DNA of 64,000 bases, from positions 1-64,000 of the forward strand of contig NW_027045308.1 of NCBI RefSeq assembly GCF_963576615.1. The letters run 5' to 3'. The translations under genes were made by a program, and so were the position numbers. Below are positions 1 through 11,639 of the stretch, in pieces. Numbering within the stretch: the stretch's first letter is position 1; every line of letters starts with the position of its first letter. The notes beneath the pieces are model-generated. The model was not told the origin of the DNA, made no database searches, and worked only from the letters and a program-made list of their open reading frames with translations. The DNA is from Watersipora subatra. Taxonomy: Eukaryota; Bryozoa; Gymnolaemata; Cheilostomatida; Watersiporidae.

Positions 1-212
1 ATTTGATGGTTGGAACATTGGGTATGATTTTCAGCACTTTGATTCGGGCCTAAAGTTATTGGCTATTTTTTAACTACTAGCAAACATTTTTCCGTATTGA
101 GTTGCTATACTGAGTATCACCCCAAAATCAACGCCGTTTTACATACGGACAAAAATGTTCTAAAAGTAACATATACTTTGAAGCCACTACAATGCTGGTT
201 TATGTGGATCGA
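1..212. other. Gene-free sequence
   Basis: No coding exon, RNA gene or recognisable repeat was seen. The stretch ends at the TTAA that opens the first inverted-repeat element. Confidence 0.5.
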
Positions 213-898
213 TTAACTCTTTCACTGCCATCTATGTATAAATATAGCTATTGGCCTACTGCCAGCCATTTTACCAAAAATTGCCGATTTTGCTTAATGA
301 TATGTATACAATTTCTTTCAACTTCAAACTCTATCTAGAACACCTTTGTTGTACATTTTAGTTTGCTAATATGTTAAAAAATAGTGCTATGCAAAAATTG
401 TTGTGTATCTATACTTTGTGCATTGCTAAAGCTAGTTGAAGCTATGTGAATCTATGATTGTTACAAAGCTAAAACGATCCTCTACAATGTTCTTTACTCT
501 TACAAAACTATTACTTTCACCACCATCTGAATTAGTGCTGCTACTTTAATTATCTGTGTAATCACAAAAATCTAAATCTGAATTGGCTATAATGTAATCA
601 ACATAAATAATTATTTGTTTTCTAACTCAGGAGGTACTTTTGAAAACCATAATAACACCAAAGAGTTCAAATGTCTGGAAGAAAAAAATTTATGTTTTAT
701 GTTGGAAAGTCGCAGACAAAAATTTTATCCTGCTTCATTAATTTAGTTTGATTTTATAGATGAATTGTCGGACGACACTATCAATACCATAAAATTTCTA
801 TAGATCATTGTTTATGTAGTCAACAGATAATAGAATTAAGTTACTACGCAGTTGCTGAGAAATTCGCATAAATGCGCATACGACAGTGAAAGGGGTAA
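213..898 (-). mobile_element. TTAA-type non-autonomous element, family A copy 1
   Basis: The left end reads TTAACTCTTTCACTG and the right end is the imperfect inverse CAGTGAAAGGGGTAA, where the terminal TTAA has decayed to GTAA. Its sequence matches the reverse complement of 3150-3834; for example, both carry a segment reading CTCTATCTAGAACA near the left end. It is 686 bp with no transposase reading frame. A TTAA target plus a CCCTTTC-like terminus is what piggyBac-like miniature elements show; that class is inference. The 81-codon minus-strand frame at 836-1081 overlaps its edge and is not a gene. Confidence 0.75.
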
Positions 899-1500
899 TG
901 CTAATGCTTTTGAATGATAACAATCATGACTACACTTTGCCATTATTTTCACCAATCCATGGTTTTTTTTGACGTCATCAAGCCGTTTACACATGCGCTC
1001 GTTCACAAAAAAGCCGCCATATTTGTAGAAAATGATCGTTTTTCTTTCATTTAATAGTACTTTTTGGTGTTGTTTGGACACTATAATAAAAAAATTGTAA
1101 ACAAAAGCCTTGTTTTCAAAAATTCATTGCAAAAGCTTCGTGTTTTTAGCAGTGAAAATGTCTATAAAGATGGCCGACAACAAAAAAATTATGTCACGAA
1201 AAAACCAAGGATCGTTTTAATGTAGTTTTGAATTTTTGTTTGAGTTCTATGACATGGAATTCATGTCTGGTTTCTCCACAACAGAATGGCTGCATCTTTT
1301 GTTAACACGATCAAAGTTAGAAGTTTTACCAGATCCCTTTCCGTCTTACAAGTCCTATTACCTTCTGCATACTTCACTTGGTTAATACAGTTAAAGTTAA
1401 AAAAAAATAATGCCTTTATAACATGCTAGTTAGTATGTAATTTATTTATGTATTTATTCATTCTGTATGATAGCTTCTTATGCTTTACTAAAGTTTATTT
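899..1500. other. Gene-free spacer before minisatellite
   Basis: AT-rich sequence with homopolymer A/T runs. No open frame of credible composition, splice-flanked exon or repeat was recognised. Confidence 0.5.
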
Positions 1501-2070
1501 CATTAGGTTAGCAGTAGCCTCTTGTATATGCATTAGGTCAGCAGTAGCCTCTTGTATATGCATTAGGTCAGCAGTAGCCTCTTGTATATGCATTAGGTCA
1601 GCAGTAGCCTCTTGTATATGCATTAGGTCAGCAGTAGCCTCTTGTATATGTATTAGGTCAGCAGTAGCCTCTTGTATATGCATTAGGTCAGCAGTAGCCT
1701 CTTGTATATGCATTAGGTCAGCAGTAGCCTCTTGTATATGCATTAGGTCAGCAGTAGCCTCTTGTATATGCATTAGGTCAGCAGTAGCCTCTTGTATATG
1801 CATTAGGTCAGCAGTAGCCTCTTGTATATGCATTAGGTCAGCAATAGCCTCTTGTATATGCATCAGGTCAGCAGTAGCCTCTTGTATATGCATTAGGTCA
1901 GCAATAGCCTCTTGTATATGCATTAGGTCAGCAGTAGCCTCTTGTATATGCATTAGGTCAGCAGTAGCCTCTTGTATATGCATTAGGTCAGCAGTAGCCT
2001 CTTGTATATGCATTAGGTCAGCAGTAGCCTCTTGTATATGCATCAGGTCAGCAGTAGCCTCTTGTATATG
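1501..2070. repeat. 30-bp minisatellite, 19 tandem copies
   Basis: Nineteen head-to-tail units of exactly 30 bp, each starting CATTAGGTCAGCAGTAGCC and ending CTTGTATATG. Only scattered single-base variants occur: GGTTA in unit 1, TATT at 1651, GCAATAGCC at 1831 and 1891, CATCAGG at 1861 and 2041. Because 30 is a multiple of three and the unit has no stop in one frame of each strand, long frames run through it on both strands (1448-2095 plus, 1495-2073 minus). Their period-10 peptides are a by-product of the repeat. There are no spacers, so it is not CRISPR-like. Confidence 0.95.
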
Positions 2071-3149
2071 CATTTGCCTTCAATGTTTCAGTTAATAATT
2101 CATGAGTTATCTTCTCAAGTTAATCATGGTGGTTCCGTCAGAGCTAAAAGTTTCTTATTTAAGGTGTCATCCACTCTTGACTTAAAATTTGCATAAACTT
2201 GTTAAGCATTGCCCTGAAAACTCTTTGGATTTTCAAGCATGTTTTTAAAGAGTTTTGAAGTATGTTTGACAAATTGAATCATGAAAAAGTGATATATTTT
2301 GATAGTAGTTCATGCTTTTTTAATTTACATGGATCCAGAGAGCAATAGCAGAGTTTGCAACAACAGTTTTACTACACTTTTATTATTTATTGAACCATAT
2401 ACTTTATAGTTAGTTTTTATCAATTGAAACTGTTGAACTTGTTTAAAAAAGAGGTTTGAATAATGATGTTTTATCACATAATTTAGATAAAAAAAAGTTT
2501 CGATTTTGATTTCAACGGTGTAAAATTTACACCCTTTGGTTAGTCATGAAAAAATGTCAACATCAACTTCCTGATGATTGCTAAAAAGAATACCTATCAA
2601 ATGTTTTATTGTTCTTGTTGACAGTTAAGTCAGCAAAAACTGATGCTGGTCCAACAATACCTAGTATTAGCAATATTGTATAATAGTTGCCTTTTCCTAA
2701 TTGAGTGGCACTTATGCAGTTCGAAGCTCAGCGCAAGCATCAAACACAAATGTTTTATGAATAACCAATGAATTGCATCTATTTAAAATATTTAATACCA
2801 TAAATGCTTAAATTAATCAGATCATGTATTTTTATTGTCATTTTAGAGGTTAAAGACCAAAAGGTAGTGTTTATATGCATTTTTGCTTTCTCTGCCTACA
2901 ATACTGCAGTTTTTAGATTTAGCCAAAATCAATGCTTAGACCATATCACACACCGAATGATCAACATTCACCAAAACTACTAGTGAATCTGCTGAGTCAA
3001 AAAGCTAGGCATGTTTTACAGCTTAAATCATTTATGAATAAAAACCAATCCCATCACAATAATGGTAAGTACCGTCTAACAAAATTTCCATGATTGAGTC
3101 CTAGTTTCAGGCAAGTGAGCTGACTAAAAAAATATATTTAGTTTGTATT
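2071..3149. other. Gene-free sequence
   Basis: Low-complexity AT-rich DNA without supported exons or repeats. Confidence 0.5.
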
Positions 3150-3834
3150 TTAACTCTTTCACTGTCGTAGACGCATAAATGTGTTTTCGCGGACGACTGC
3201 CGTAGACACATTATTGCGGCTTTCCCAGCAATTTTGTAGTTACCTAATTTTATTATTTGTTGACAGCATAACCCACGGTCTTTAAGACTTCTATAAAATT
3301 GACAGTGTTGTCCAAAAATTTGTTTATAAAATTAGCCTAAAATAACGAAGCAATTTTAAACTTTTGTTTGAGAATTTCTAATTTATTAATGAAAATTTTC
3401 TTGTGTGAGTTCATTAATTACTGCTCGCGAGTCAGAAAACAGGTAATTAGTTATGTTGATGACATTATAGCTAATACAGATTCAGATTTTTGTGATTATA
3501 CAGATAATTAAAGCAGCAGCACTGTGTCTGATAGCGGTGAAAGTAATAATTTTGTAAGAGTAAGGAACATTATGGAGGATCGTTTTAGCTTCGCATCGAT
3601 AGTAGCTTCACAAAACTTTATCATTGCACAAAGTATAGATCCATTGAATTTTTGCATAGCAATGTTGGTTAAAATGTTGGAAAATTAAAATATGTAACAA
3701 CAATGTTCTAGATAGAGATTGAAATTGGAAAAAATACTGTTTACATATCAAGGAGCATATCGACAATTTTCGGAAAAATTGCTGGCACTTGGCAGATACC
3801 CAAATTTGTACATGCTTAGCAGTGAAAGGGTTAA
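3150..3834 (+). mobile_element. TTAA-type non-autonomous element, family A copy 2
   Basis: This is the best-preserved copy of the family. It begins TTAACTCTTTCACTGTCG and ends AGCAGTGAAAGGGTTAA, so both ends have the TTAA duplication and a terminal inverted repeat of about 15 bp. Near the left end, two near-repeats contain GTAGACGCATAAATG and CCGTAGACACATTATTG. At 685 bp with no reading frame it must depend on a transposase supplied elsewhere. Copies at 213-898 (inverted) and 48526-49220 (same orientation) share the interior. Confidence 0.85.
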
Positions 3835-6040
3835 ATCTACCTTATTTGACCAGTAAAGTTGAAACAACAGAGAAAGATGACTAGTTATTATCGCTGCTTT
3901 ATAAAGTATTTATACCATGAAGGCCTTAATCAGATATCCTATAATTACTCTCATTGAAAAAGGTTTCATTTCAGCAAAATATTAAGTTCATGCATGTAAC
4001 GTAACAAAGCCTCCCTCTGCTCTTTTGTTTACATGATGTCAGTGTCACATTAGGTCATAGTTTACTTTGCTAGCGAATTCTTTGCTGTCATGTTTATATC
4101 ATCATTTTCCTTGAAATTTAGGCAGGTGAATTTTAATGCTTATGCTAGTGTTAGAATAGAGCTATTATTATAGTTTGTAAGTTTTTTAAAAGTTTCATTG
4201 ATAAAAGCACGTTTTCAATAACTTTAAAAAAGTTGACAATTACATTTTATCCCTCGAATAGTAAAAATTCTAAATGAAAATAGTTTTATAGCCTGTAAAT
4301 TAAACCTAATGATTTAAAGGTTGCTCGTACTACATTTCTTAAGGTGTCTTCGCTGACTGGGTGCAGAATTATTTTAAAGCCTGTGAATGACTTAAACCAG
4401 TAATGGAAATCAAATCTACTTACACTGGTTTCAGCTTAATGGTGATCTAAGTTTGGGTAGAATTTAAATCTGAAGCTAGAGTAACAACCAACAGTAGTAT
4501 TTTTCATCATATTACAATTTATTTCATTTTAAGCGAGTCATCCACACTGACAGTTTTATTGCAAATTCTTATTAAGAAGTGATAAGTTCTAATTGTTTAA
4601 ACTTTATAGAAGTATAATTTTTTGCTTAAATAACTTAAACAAAATTAAATTTCTCAAACCGCTGTAAAAATACTTTGCTTGTGCGAGCAACCGATTTTTA
4701 GTTTAAAGAAAAGGCTGAACGTGACATCGGAGTGTTTACTTGCAGAGTAACATTTTTGAGAGACGACTGGATAACCTAATGTTACACCCAAGTGATGTAA
4801 ACATAAATAGTGGAAGAACACCTTGGTTGTTTGTAAGCACATGTATGAACATCTCATCTTTGGTTGTAGCAATATTCTTATCACTGAAAAAAATCATAAA
4901 GTACCTGATTATAGTCTGCATTTTCTGCGTAGTCTCTAAATTAGCTTTAATGGCAAACCGCTGTTTTCTACTGGCAAAACTTTACTGATTGAGTATGTTA
5001 CCTTTTTATGTGATGACAAAAATTTCTTTAAACAACGTACATGCTTAACGCATAAACTCAATAGAAAGACAATTCTAATGAGTAGTACATAGCTTTACCT
5101 AGCATGAAGGGTTTAAATTAAAACTGTTTCAAGTCATTACATGGGCTTGATTGAAAACCGTGTTTCAAGCAACTCAGATGCAGCTACACTAACAAACTTT
5201 AACCTTACACTCTGACTGTACCCTGGTTACTGTTGCAGGGTAACAGGCTGTAAGAACTGCATGAAACCCTGCATAAGAAGTCCTACAGTTTGTGAATAAA
5301 ACAAATGAACTGCTTCTTCTTTTTAAAAAGCAGCAAGGTCGCAATTCTCAAAGTGGGGTATAACTTTGAGACTTTTGTAGATCCAAAAAAAGAACTTTGA
5401 ATGTTAATTCAGATAAAGTGGATTTATTTCATCTAACCAGAAAGATTAGCACACACAGTGTGTGTGCAGTTACTGGTCAAAATGATGCAATGGGCTTTGG
5501 TACACTTGATCTTTTAAATTGTTGCAGTACAAAAATAATCCACCACTTTATAAAAACTGCTTTTCTGAAACAAGAAAATTTTAATAAAATGTTTATGATA
5601 TGCCAATAAATAAGTGAGAACAGTAAAATACGAAAAAAAGGATAGAATTGAAATAATATTTCCAGGCATAGTATATGCAACAGAGAACTTTAAATGTAAT
5701 TTTTAGACTAATCTAAGACAAGTTCCAATTATGGTCTATTATTACAATTATAGTTACATTTATGTTCTATGTGAAATGTTCCAAAAATACAAAATGCTGG
5801 ACATATTTGTCAAGTTTTTGACAGTTAAAATTATCTATATGATTGAAATAAACCCACCTTTTTTAAAGAGAAGATGAACAATAAAGCAATCAACTTCAGT
5901 GCAACGGAAAAAGACATTTACACAAAACCAGCAAGCAAGTGCCTTTCGAAAAATTAGCAAACAGCTGAACAATTTGTGACTAGTGAAATGCAAGCACCTT
6001 AAGGTAAAACATAGCAACATTTGATTACAAAAAAAAATCA
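3835..6040. other. Gene-free sequence
   Basis: Several short open frames of 67-82 codons occur here on both strands (4654-4988, 5397-5680, 5835-6041). They overlap antisense to one another, have no splice or domain support and look like chance frames. No repeat was recognised. Confidence 0.5.
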
Positions 6041-6160
6041 AAATCAGTGTTAGGCCTACATAATGATGTCTCCTCTGAATTGACTGACAACTATGCAGTT
6101 AAATCAGTGTTAGGCCTACATAATGATGTCTCCTCTGGATTGACCGACAACTATACAGTT
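6041..6160 (+). repeat. 60-bp tandem duplication
   Basis: Two adjacent 60-bp units begin AAATCAGTGTTAGGCCTACA at 6041 and 6101. They differ at only a few positions (for example GAATTGACTG against GGATTGACCG). The unit length keeps a short frame open through both copies, but nothing supports that frame as coding. Confidence 0.9.
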
Positions 6161-6399
6161 AAAGGTTTTGCGCAAGCTTCAGTCAAAATTATTTCAATAC
6201 GTGCCTTTGCATTAAACCACCGAAAAGTTTATGTCAAAAATTTGAAAAACTGTACAAATATATAGCAAACCTATGTACCTTTATCATCAATTTTAGATTA
6301 TAAAAAAGACACCAGAGTATTTTTTTTTGAGTTTAAATGTTACACAAACTGACCGCTTTCGACAGAGCTTCTAATTGAGCTACAGAGACAGAAAGAAGA

Positions 6400-7280
6400 A
6401 TTATCTATACCATAACTCCCTAACGCATACTGTTAGTATCATGTTATTTTCTTATTAGTGCACAAAATGCAAAAACCAATTATCACTGACTGCCCATCAA
6501 ACTGCTTAAAAATCAGCATTTTTATAAAAAAAGTTATTAGATGAAAATATAATTTTTTCAAACTCTTCTACTATGAAAAAAGCCTTGAGTGTTGTTGAAA
6601 GATGTGAGAAATACAAAAGGAAACTGAACAAAACTCAGCTTTTGAATGTCTACTCATAATTAATAACGTGTGAATTATTTATAAAACGACTCCCTAGTAA
6701 ATATTGTTGGTATTCACTGACTGACCAACAAAATGTGATATGGATAAACTCGTGTACAAAAGAAGTTTGACTTGAAAATGATGTAATCTGCTGACATGAA
6801 ACAATGATTGATCAATGATATACAAACATACTATATATACAATATACATACATGTATATTTATATATGTGGTATATGGTTACCACATACTATATTTATTG
6901 TACACTTTGAACCTAATGACATATAAAACTGTACTTACCAAATTATATACTCACCATTATGTATATCACTTGGTTGATACTTTTTATGGTATGCAATATA
7001 ACCGCCAGGTCATCAACATGTTCTTAGTTTTTAAAATCTCACGTCAATTCTACTTTGATCTCATTAATTAAGAAAAAGTGAAATGTTAGAGCTGTTATCG
7101 CAAAATTAGACTTTGAGCCCTGTAGCTAAATACGTATTTGTACTAAACAGTACTGGAAACAATTTTTTAGGCAATTTAAAATATAATTTTATTAATTTTT
7201 AAATACACTAGAAATAACAAGAGAATGCATTCTCAAAACCTATAACATGCAACTAAGTCTCAGCTAATCTAATCTTGTTA
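6400..7280 (+). repeat. Upstream duplicated block of lectin copy 1
   Basis: This stretch aligns by eye with 23340-24490, upstream of the intact lectin gene. Shared landmarks include GTGATATGGATAAACT (6736 and 23691), AGGTCATCAACA, and the sequence around AGCCCTGTAG. A second partial match lies at 22555-22900. It is therefore the 5' part of a duplicated segment of about 5 kb that also carries the gene and its 3' flank. No coding function is apparent. Confidence 0.75.
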
Positions 7281-8170
7281 AAGGTTTACTTGCATCAAAT
7301 ATCACATTACAGTTATTTGGTATCAAAAGATTCAACATCTTTTACTATACTGTGTTGTATGTGTGTAATATGTGGAAATGTGATTACAAACTCTTAAAAA
7401 CTCTAAAATGAACAGATAATCGCATCCATCATAAAAAGTTTGGAATCTCTTTATTTTGATGACATCCTCTAACGTTGTGGTTATTTATCTGACATGAGAT
7501 GTTATCACGTAAAATTAAAAGCCAATAAATGGCTCAATATAAAATTTTTGGTAGCAATAGTTTATGATAAACACCTCAGTTTCTACCAAAAAGCCCAAAT
7601 CAAATGTAAATGCTCACTACCTTACCGTTTCATCTCAGCCTGGTTTAATAGTCTAGTCGTTTTTTGAACATGTGACCCATACTTCCTGCCAAATAGCGCG
7701 AACAATTTTTGCAGCAATTTTTGACCATCGCATGTGACCAACAGACATGTTTATCGGATAATGATATGCAATATTTTGAGCTGAGGCTAACGAATTAAAG
7801 GAATTCTCATGGCAGTTTTGAGATACCAGTGCTCAAAAAGACAGCATTACAATGATGCTGAAATAGACGCGTAGGACAATAGACATGGTTTTATTGAATG
7901 CATCAAATATATTTGTAAAAACGATTTGGTGAATGAGGTTGCATGAAAGTGTAAACAGAAGCCATCGTGTTCATCTATGTCCCATTTGAGCCATTTTGGA
8001 AAGGGATGTCAATCTACGGTGTTTTCGTGATGGCTGCAATTAATTGTTTGTTTTTAATCACATTGTAGTCACATTTTCACATATTTGCGGCTACAATACA
8101 GCAGAGTAAAACATGGTAAACTTTTTGATACCAGATAACTGTTATTTCAATTTGGTAGCAAAACAACTTT
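7281..8170. mobile_element. Insertion with inverted terminal repeats upstream of lectin copy 1
   Basis: This segment interrupts sequence that is continuous upstream of the paralogous gene: the join AGCTAATCCAATCTGGTTAAA / CTGCTGCATTAA near 24475-24510 is split here. The left arm has ACAGTTATTTGGTATCAAAA (7309-7328). The right arm has TTTTTGATACCAGATAACTG (8122-8141), its near-perfect inverse. Exact ends and target duplication are uncertain. It is about 0.9 kb with no transposase frame, so it is probably a miniature DNA transposon of unassigned class. Confidence 0.65.
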
Positions 8171-8377
8171 TAAAATAAAAAAACCCGCTGCATTAATCAG
8201 GTATTCAATATTGTATGAATAAATTAACTGAGAGTGAAATGTATAAATTAAACGAGTGGTCAATATAAGCAGATTCGTTAGTATACCATTTTCCCTATAC
8301 AATCTTTTCTTTGACTGTTTAGGTCAGCTTTCAGTTCTGCTCCTCACGAGTAAAAGAAGAAGTAAAAGCAACCGGAG
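8171..8377 (+). promoter_or_regulatory. Promoter-like conserved block of lectin copy 1
   Basis: A block with GTGAAATGTATAAATTA (TATAAAT at 8242-8248) and GTGGTCAATATAAGCA lies about 130 bp before the start codon. Related blocks occur at 11640-11740, 22940-23040 and 24500-24660, three of them next to intact or broken copies of the same gene. A TATA-containing core promoter is inferred from this recurrent position. The transcription start is not known. Confidence 0.5.
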
Positions 8378-10607
8378 ATGAATCGTGGAGTTATTCTTGT
8401 TTTATGTAAGAGTATATGTGTATTTATTGGTGAGATAGTAGCCAAAGGGAGTTGACATATCTAACATAGCAAGTTTTACGCCATCTCAATATGTATTATT
8501 TTGTGTTAGCAAAATTTTTAAGTAAGGTTAAACTGTGCTAAACATCATGAGTAAGCTAGATCATGTTATTTAAAAATTAGCTGCCACATTAAATGATCAA
8601 AATTAAGTTTTTGCTTCCAAAACAAACATATAATAAAAACATCTAACAAAGAACCTCTGTGTGTAGGATTAATTGTAAACAATAAAAGTTATTAAAATCT
8701 TTAATTCCGAAAATAATATGATAAATTACTTCTATGTCTCTTTTAAGTGTTTTTGACAATGGCTGTATGCTGTCAGTTGAGACAAAGGCACAGTGTCTGC
8801 CAAAATACCACAAAATGGTCCTGGCTGAGCCTATGCCAGCTACTTATGCAACAATTAATGCAAGAAGCAAGATAGAATGTGGAGTCTTTTGTACAAACAC
8901 TCAAGACTGTCAAGTCTTTGTTTACTCCAAACATAGTCACAGCTGTGAGTTCTTGAACATCTCTGATGTTTTTTCATGGCCAGACACTAACGCAATTCCT
9001 ATGGTAGAGGCATATGTTCTGACTCCCACTGATCCGCTACTAGCACGAGGTATTTCTCTCGTGAAACCTTTTGATGTAAATTATTTACTTGCCTTTGTGT
9101 GAGTTCATTTTCATTTTGAACTATGGTGAATACTCTGGTGCAGTGAACTACATGAGCTAAAACTATGAATTTTCTAAGCTTTTCAAAAGTTAATAGAATT
9201 TGATTCATTACCAATTGGCTTTGAAGAGTATCTATTTTATACACTTATTTGACATACAAAAACATTTTTTATTTTAGCAAAAAATGAGAACAAAAAATGC
9301 TATCATATATTCATTATACCTGTTATCAGAGTATTACTGAATTTCAATTTGATATACCACAAGCAGCAAAGATAATACAAATGATTCTCCTGCTGTCACT
9401 GGTATGCACTAAACAAAGTAATGTTTCCTAACTCTTATCTGACTTTTTGTAGTTATAGAGGTTTGTCCTTATTTTCTATTGCTGATACAAATTTATTAGA
9501 TAACAACATTGCTCAATCATACTTACAGGTAAACCCGCTGAGTCGATAAGCACTGGTTCATCAAATCGTTCCGCTGATAAAGCAGTAGATGGACAGTATT
9601 CAGATGGTAATCCAGAGAAGGCGTTTTTTATTACAAGTTATCATGTGAATCTCTGGTGGAGAGTTGACTTAGAAAGGCGTCATTGCATTCAAGCTGTGAA
9701 TATTCTCAATCGAGGTAAATGATTTTGGTTTAACCAAAAAACTTGCTCACACTCCTAGATACACAACAACAGTTGTAATTGGTTGATCATACACATGACA
9801 GACTTTCTAAGGCTTGACTGCTTTGAAATTCTTTTATATTTTAAAAATTCTGAGTTTGTGATTACCAAATGATTTAGAAAATTTTACTGCATCTGAGCCT
9901 TCAGCATTGTCCATTTCTGGACAGTACAATGTACATGTTTATAAGTTTAACTAAAAAGCTATTCACATATAACCATTTTCTAGCATATGTCACTTTTTTG
10001 ATAAAAGCATATGCCAGACTTTCTAAAGCACCACTGCTTCAAAAGTCTTATGAAGCTCAAAAACAATTCTTATTTCACAAAAAATTTGATCATCGCCTGT
10101 ATATTGTGCATGTATTTCTTTATGACTAAATTTTCTTATATTTTCTTAGTTAACCAGTTTTATATTACGTAGCACCTAGTATAATGGTATACCTAAAATG
10201 TTGTAAATATACTGGGTATAGCTTTACAGAACCTACAGAAGCAATTGCTTACAACTAGTTTAGTTTAAAAGAAAACTGTTGGTTTTCTTTGGCTTTGAAA
10301 ATAGCAGAACTGATGTTTAATGTTTTTCATATAAAACAGAGTGCAATGTTATTAATTTTTAGCCTACAAATACGACCAAATGAAAAATTTAATTGTAACA
10401 GCTGCAGATGAAGTTTATCAGCTATTCAACACCGTTGATGATAGTGAAAACTTCTGTGGATGACATGACGGCATCTTAAACCAGTACTACACTCTGATTA
10501 AATGCGATTCAATGGCTGTTGGAGGATTTGTACAGCTTCAAATAATGACAACCGGTGTCCTCAGCCTTTACGAGGTTGAAGTTCATGGGTATTACAATGT
10601 ACCATAG
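8378..10607 (+). pseudogene. PAN–F-type lectin gene, copy 1 (two lesions)
   Basis: Four exons match the intact paralogue at 24679-27658: 8378-8405, about 8748-9049, 9529-9714 and 10363-10607, all joined in phase 1 with GT-AG borders. Exon 1 and the start of exon 2 encode a hydrophobic signal peptide. Exon 2 carries the cysteine-rich PAN/apple-like domain, and exons 3-4 the F-type (fucolectin/FTP) lectin domain with the WWRVDL motif. Two breaks are seen. One base is missing near 8770 (the paralogue has a Trp TGG codon there), which shifts the frame just after the signal peptide. An in-frame TGA at 10461-10463 stands where the paralogue has CGA (Arg203). Exons 3 and 4 are otherwise open. It is probably a recent pseudogene; an assembly error could explain one lesion but less likely both. 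Confidence 0.8.
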
Positions 10608-11639
10608 ACAGCAACATAGAACTTATTACAATATAGTTATTTCATTTATTATAAAAATAAGGTATATTATTCACTGATTTTATTATTTTTACTAAAATAA
10701 ATACTGCTTTTGGTAGCTTTATAGCTTGAGATCAAGGCTGGAAATTTTAAAAGATTTGTGAAACAAATTTATGATGAGTTCCTTTCACGACTCATATTCT
10801 GGAGGCAAGTGTCTTGGGCACTGACAGGTTGTTTGTGCAAAATATCTGTCGTTTAAAACCACTTGAAATAAATAGTAATATGAAAAAAAAAGAATATATA
10901 AAAACTATGTTATTATACTAGTTTGAATTAATTATGCTCTCGGTATATTTTATATTTAGCAGCATGTGAAAACAGTTTGTAGTGAAGTTACTTGTGTATG
11001 AAAATAAGATGTGGTATTATTGTTTGTTGACTGATTTCAATACAGTTTGAAAATATTGCAATTGTTATTGCATGTAGGTTTTGAAAATTGTATTCATTAC
11101 CAATGCGTATCAACCATTTGTACTAACCTAATGTATTGTACCTAGCAGGATTTAATAAAGTTATATTTGAAAAATTTATTTATTATATATTTAAAAAATT
11201 TAACAATTTTTTTCATTTCTACTTCAGTTATTTTATAGAAAATATTTGCATTTTCAACATTTAACCACACAAAGGAGACAAGACCAGCACACAATAATTA
11301 CTTTCTATCCAAGTTCAGCAATCCAAAAGCAGCTGCTATCAAAGCACTTTTTTAAATACCTGTCATTATGTCAAACGAGAACTACCAAGAAATAAAATAT
11401 TGCAAAATAAGATAAAGTAAAATTATATTTTACCAAGTGGAAGAGCTGTAGTTTAGTTTTTCAAGGACCATCTGTATTTACAAGTGATTTAGTTAATTGC
11501 ATTTGAATACATTTATTTAAGTTTTAAATTGAAGTAATAAAGAGAAAAACTCTTGAGAAGCATAAAACAAACAATTTTTCAATTAATCAAATAAGGTTGA
11601 AAAAAAGCAGCTACAATGTCTATTTAATCATATGAATAA
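10608..11639 (+). repeat. 3' flank shared by lectin copies
   Basis: Sequence after the stop codon aligns with 27659-28560 after the intact gene and with 13119-13560 after the exon-4 remnant. Common landmarks are an AAATACTGCTTT run, a stretch ending in GCAAGTGTCTTG, and TATATTTAGCAG. The match continues for roughly 850 bp, which shows that whole-locus duplication, not exon shuffling, spread the gene. No coding potential was seen. Confidence 0.7.

Noticed and set aside
1501..2070. Possible CRISPR-like array
   Set aside because: Units are contiguous with no spacers, and the window is eukaryotic.
1448..2095. Repeat proteins of 215 and 192 aa on opposite strands
   Set aside because: Both come from the same 30-bp minisatellite whose length preserves frame; there is no start context, domain or splice support.
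4654..4988. Overlapping 61-82-aa frames on both strands
   Set aside because: Mutually antisense, AT-biased, no splice or domain evidence.
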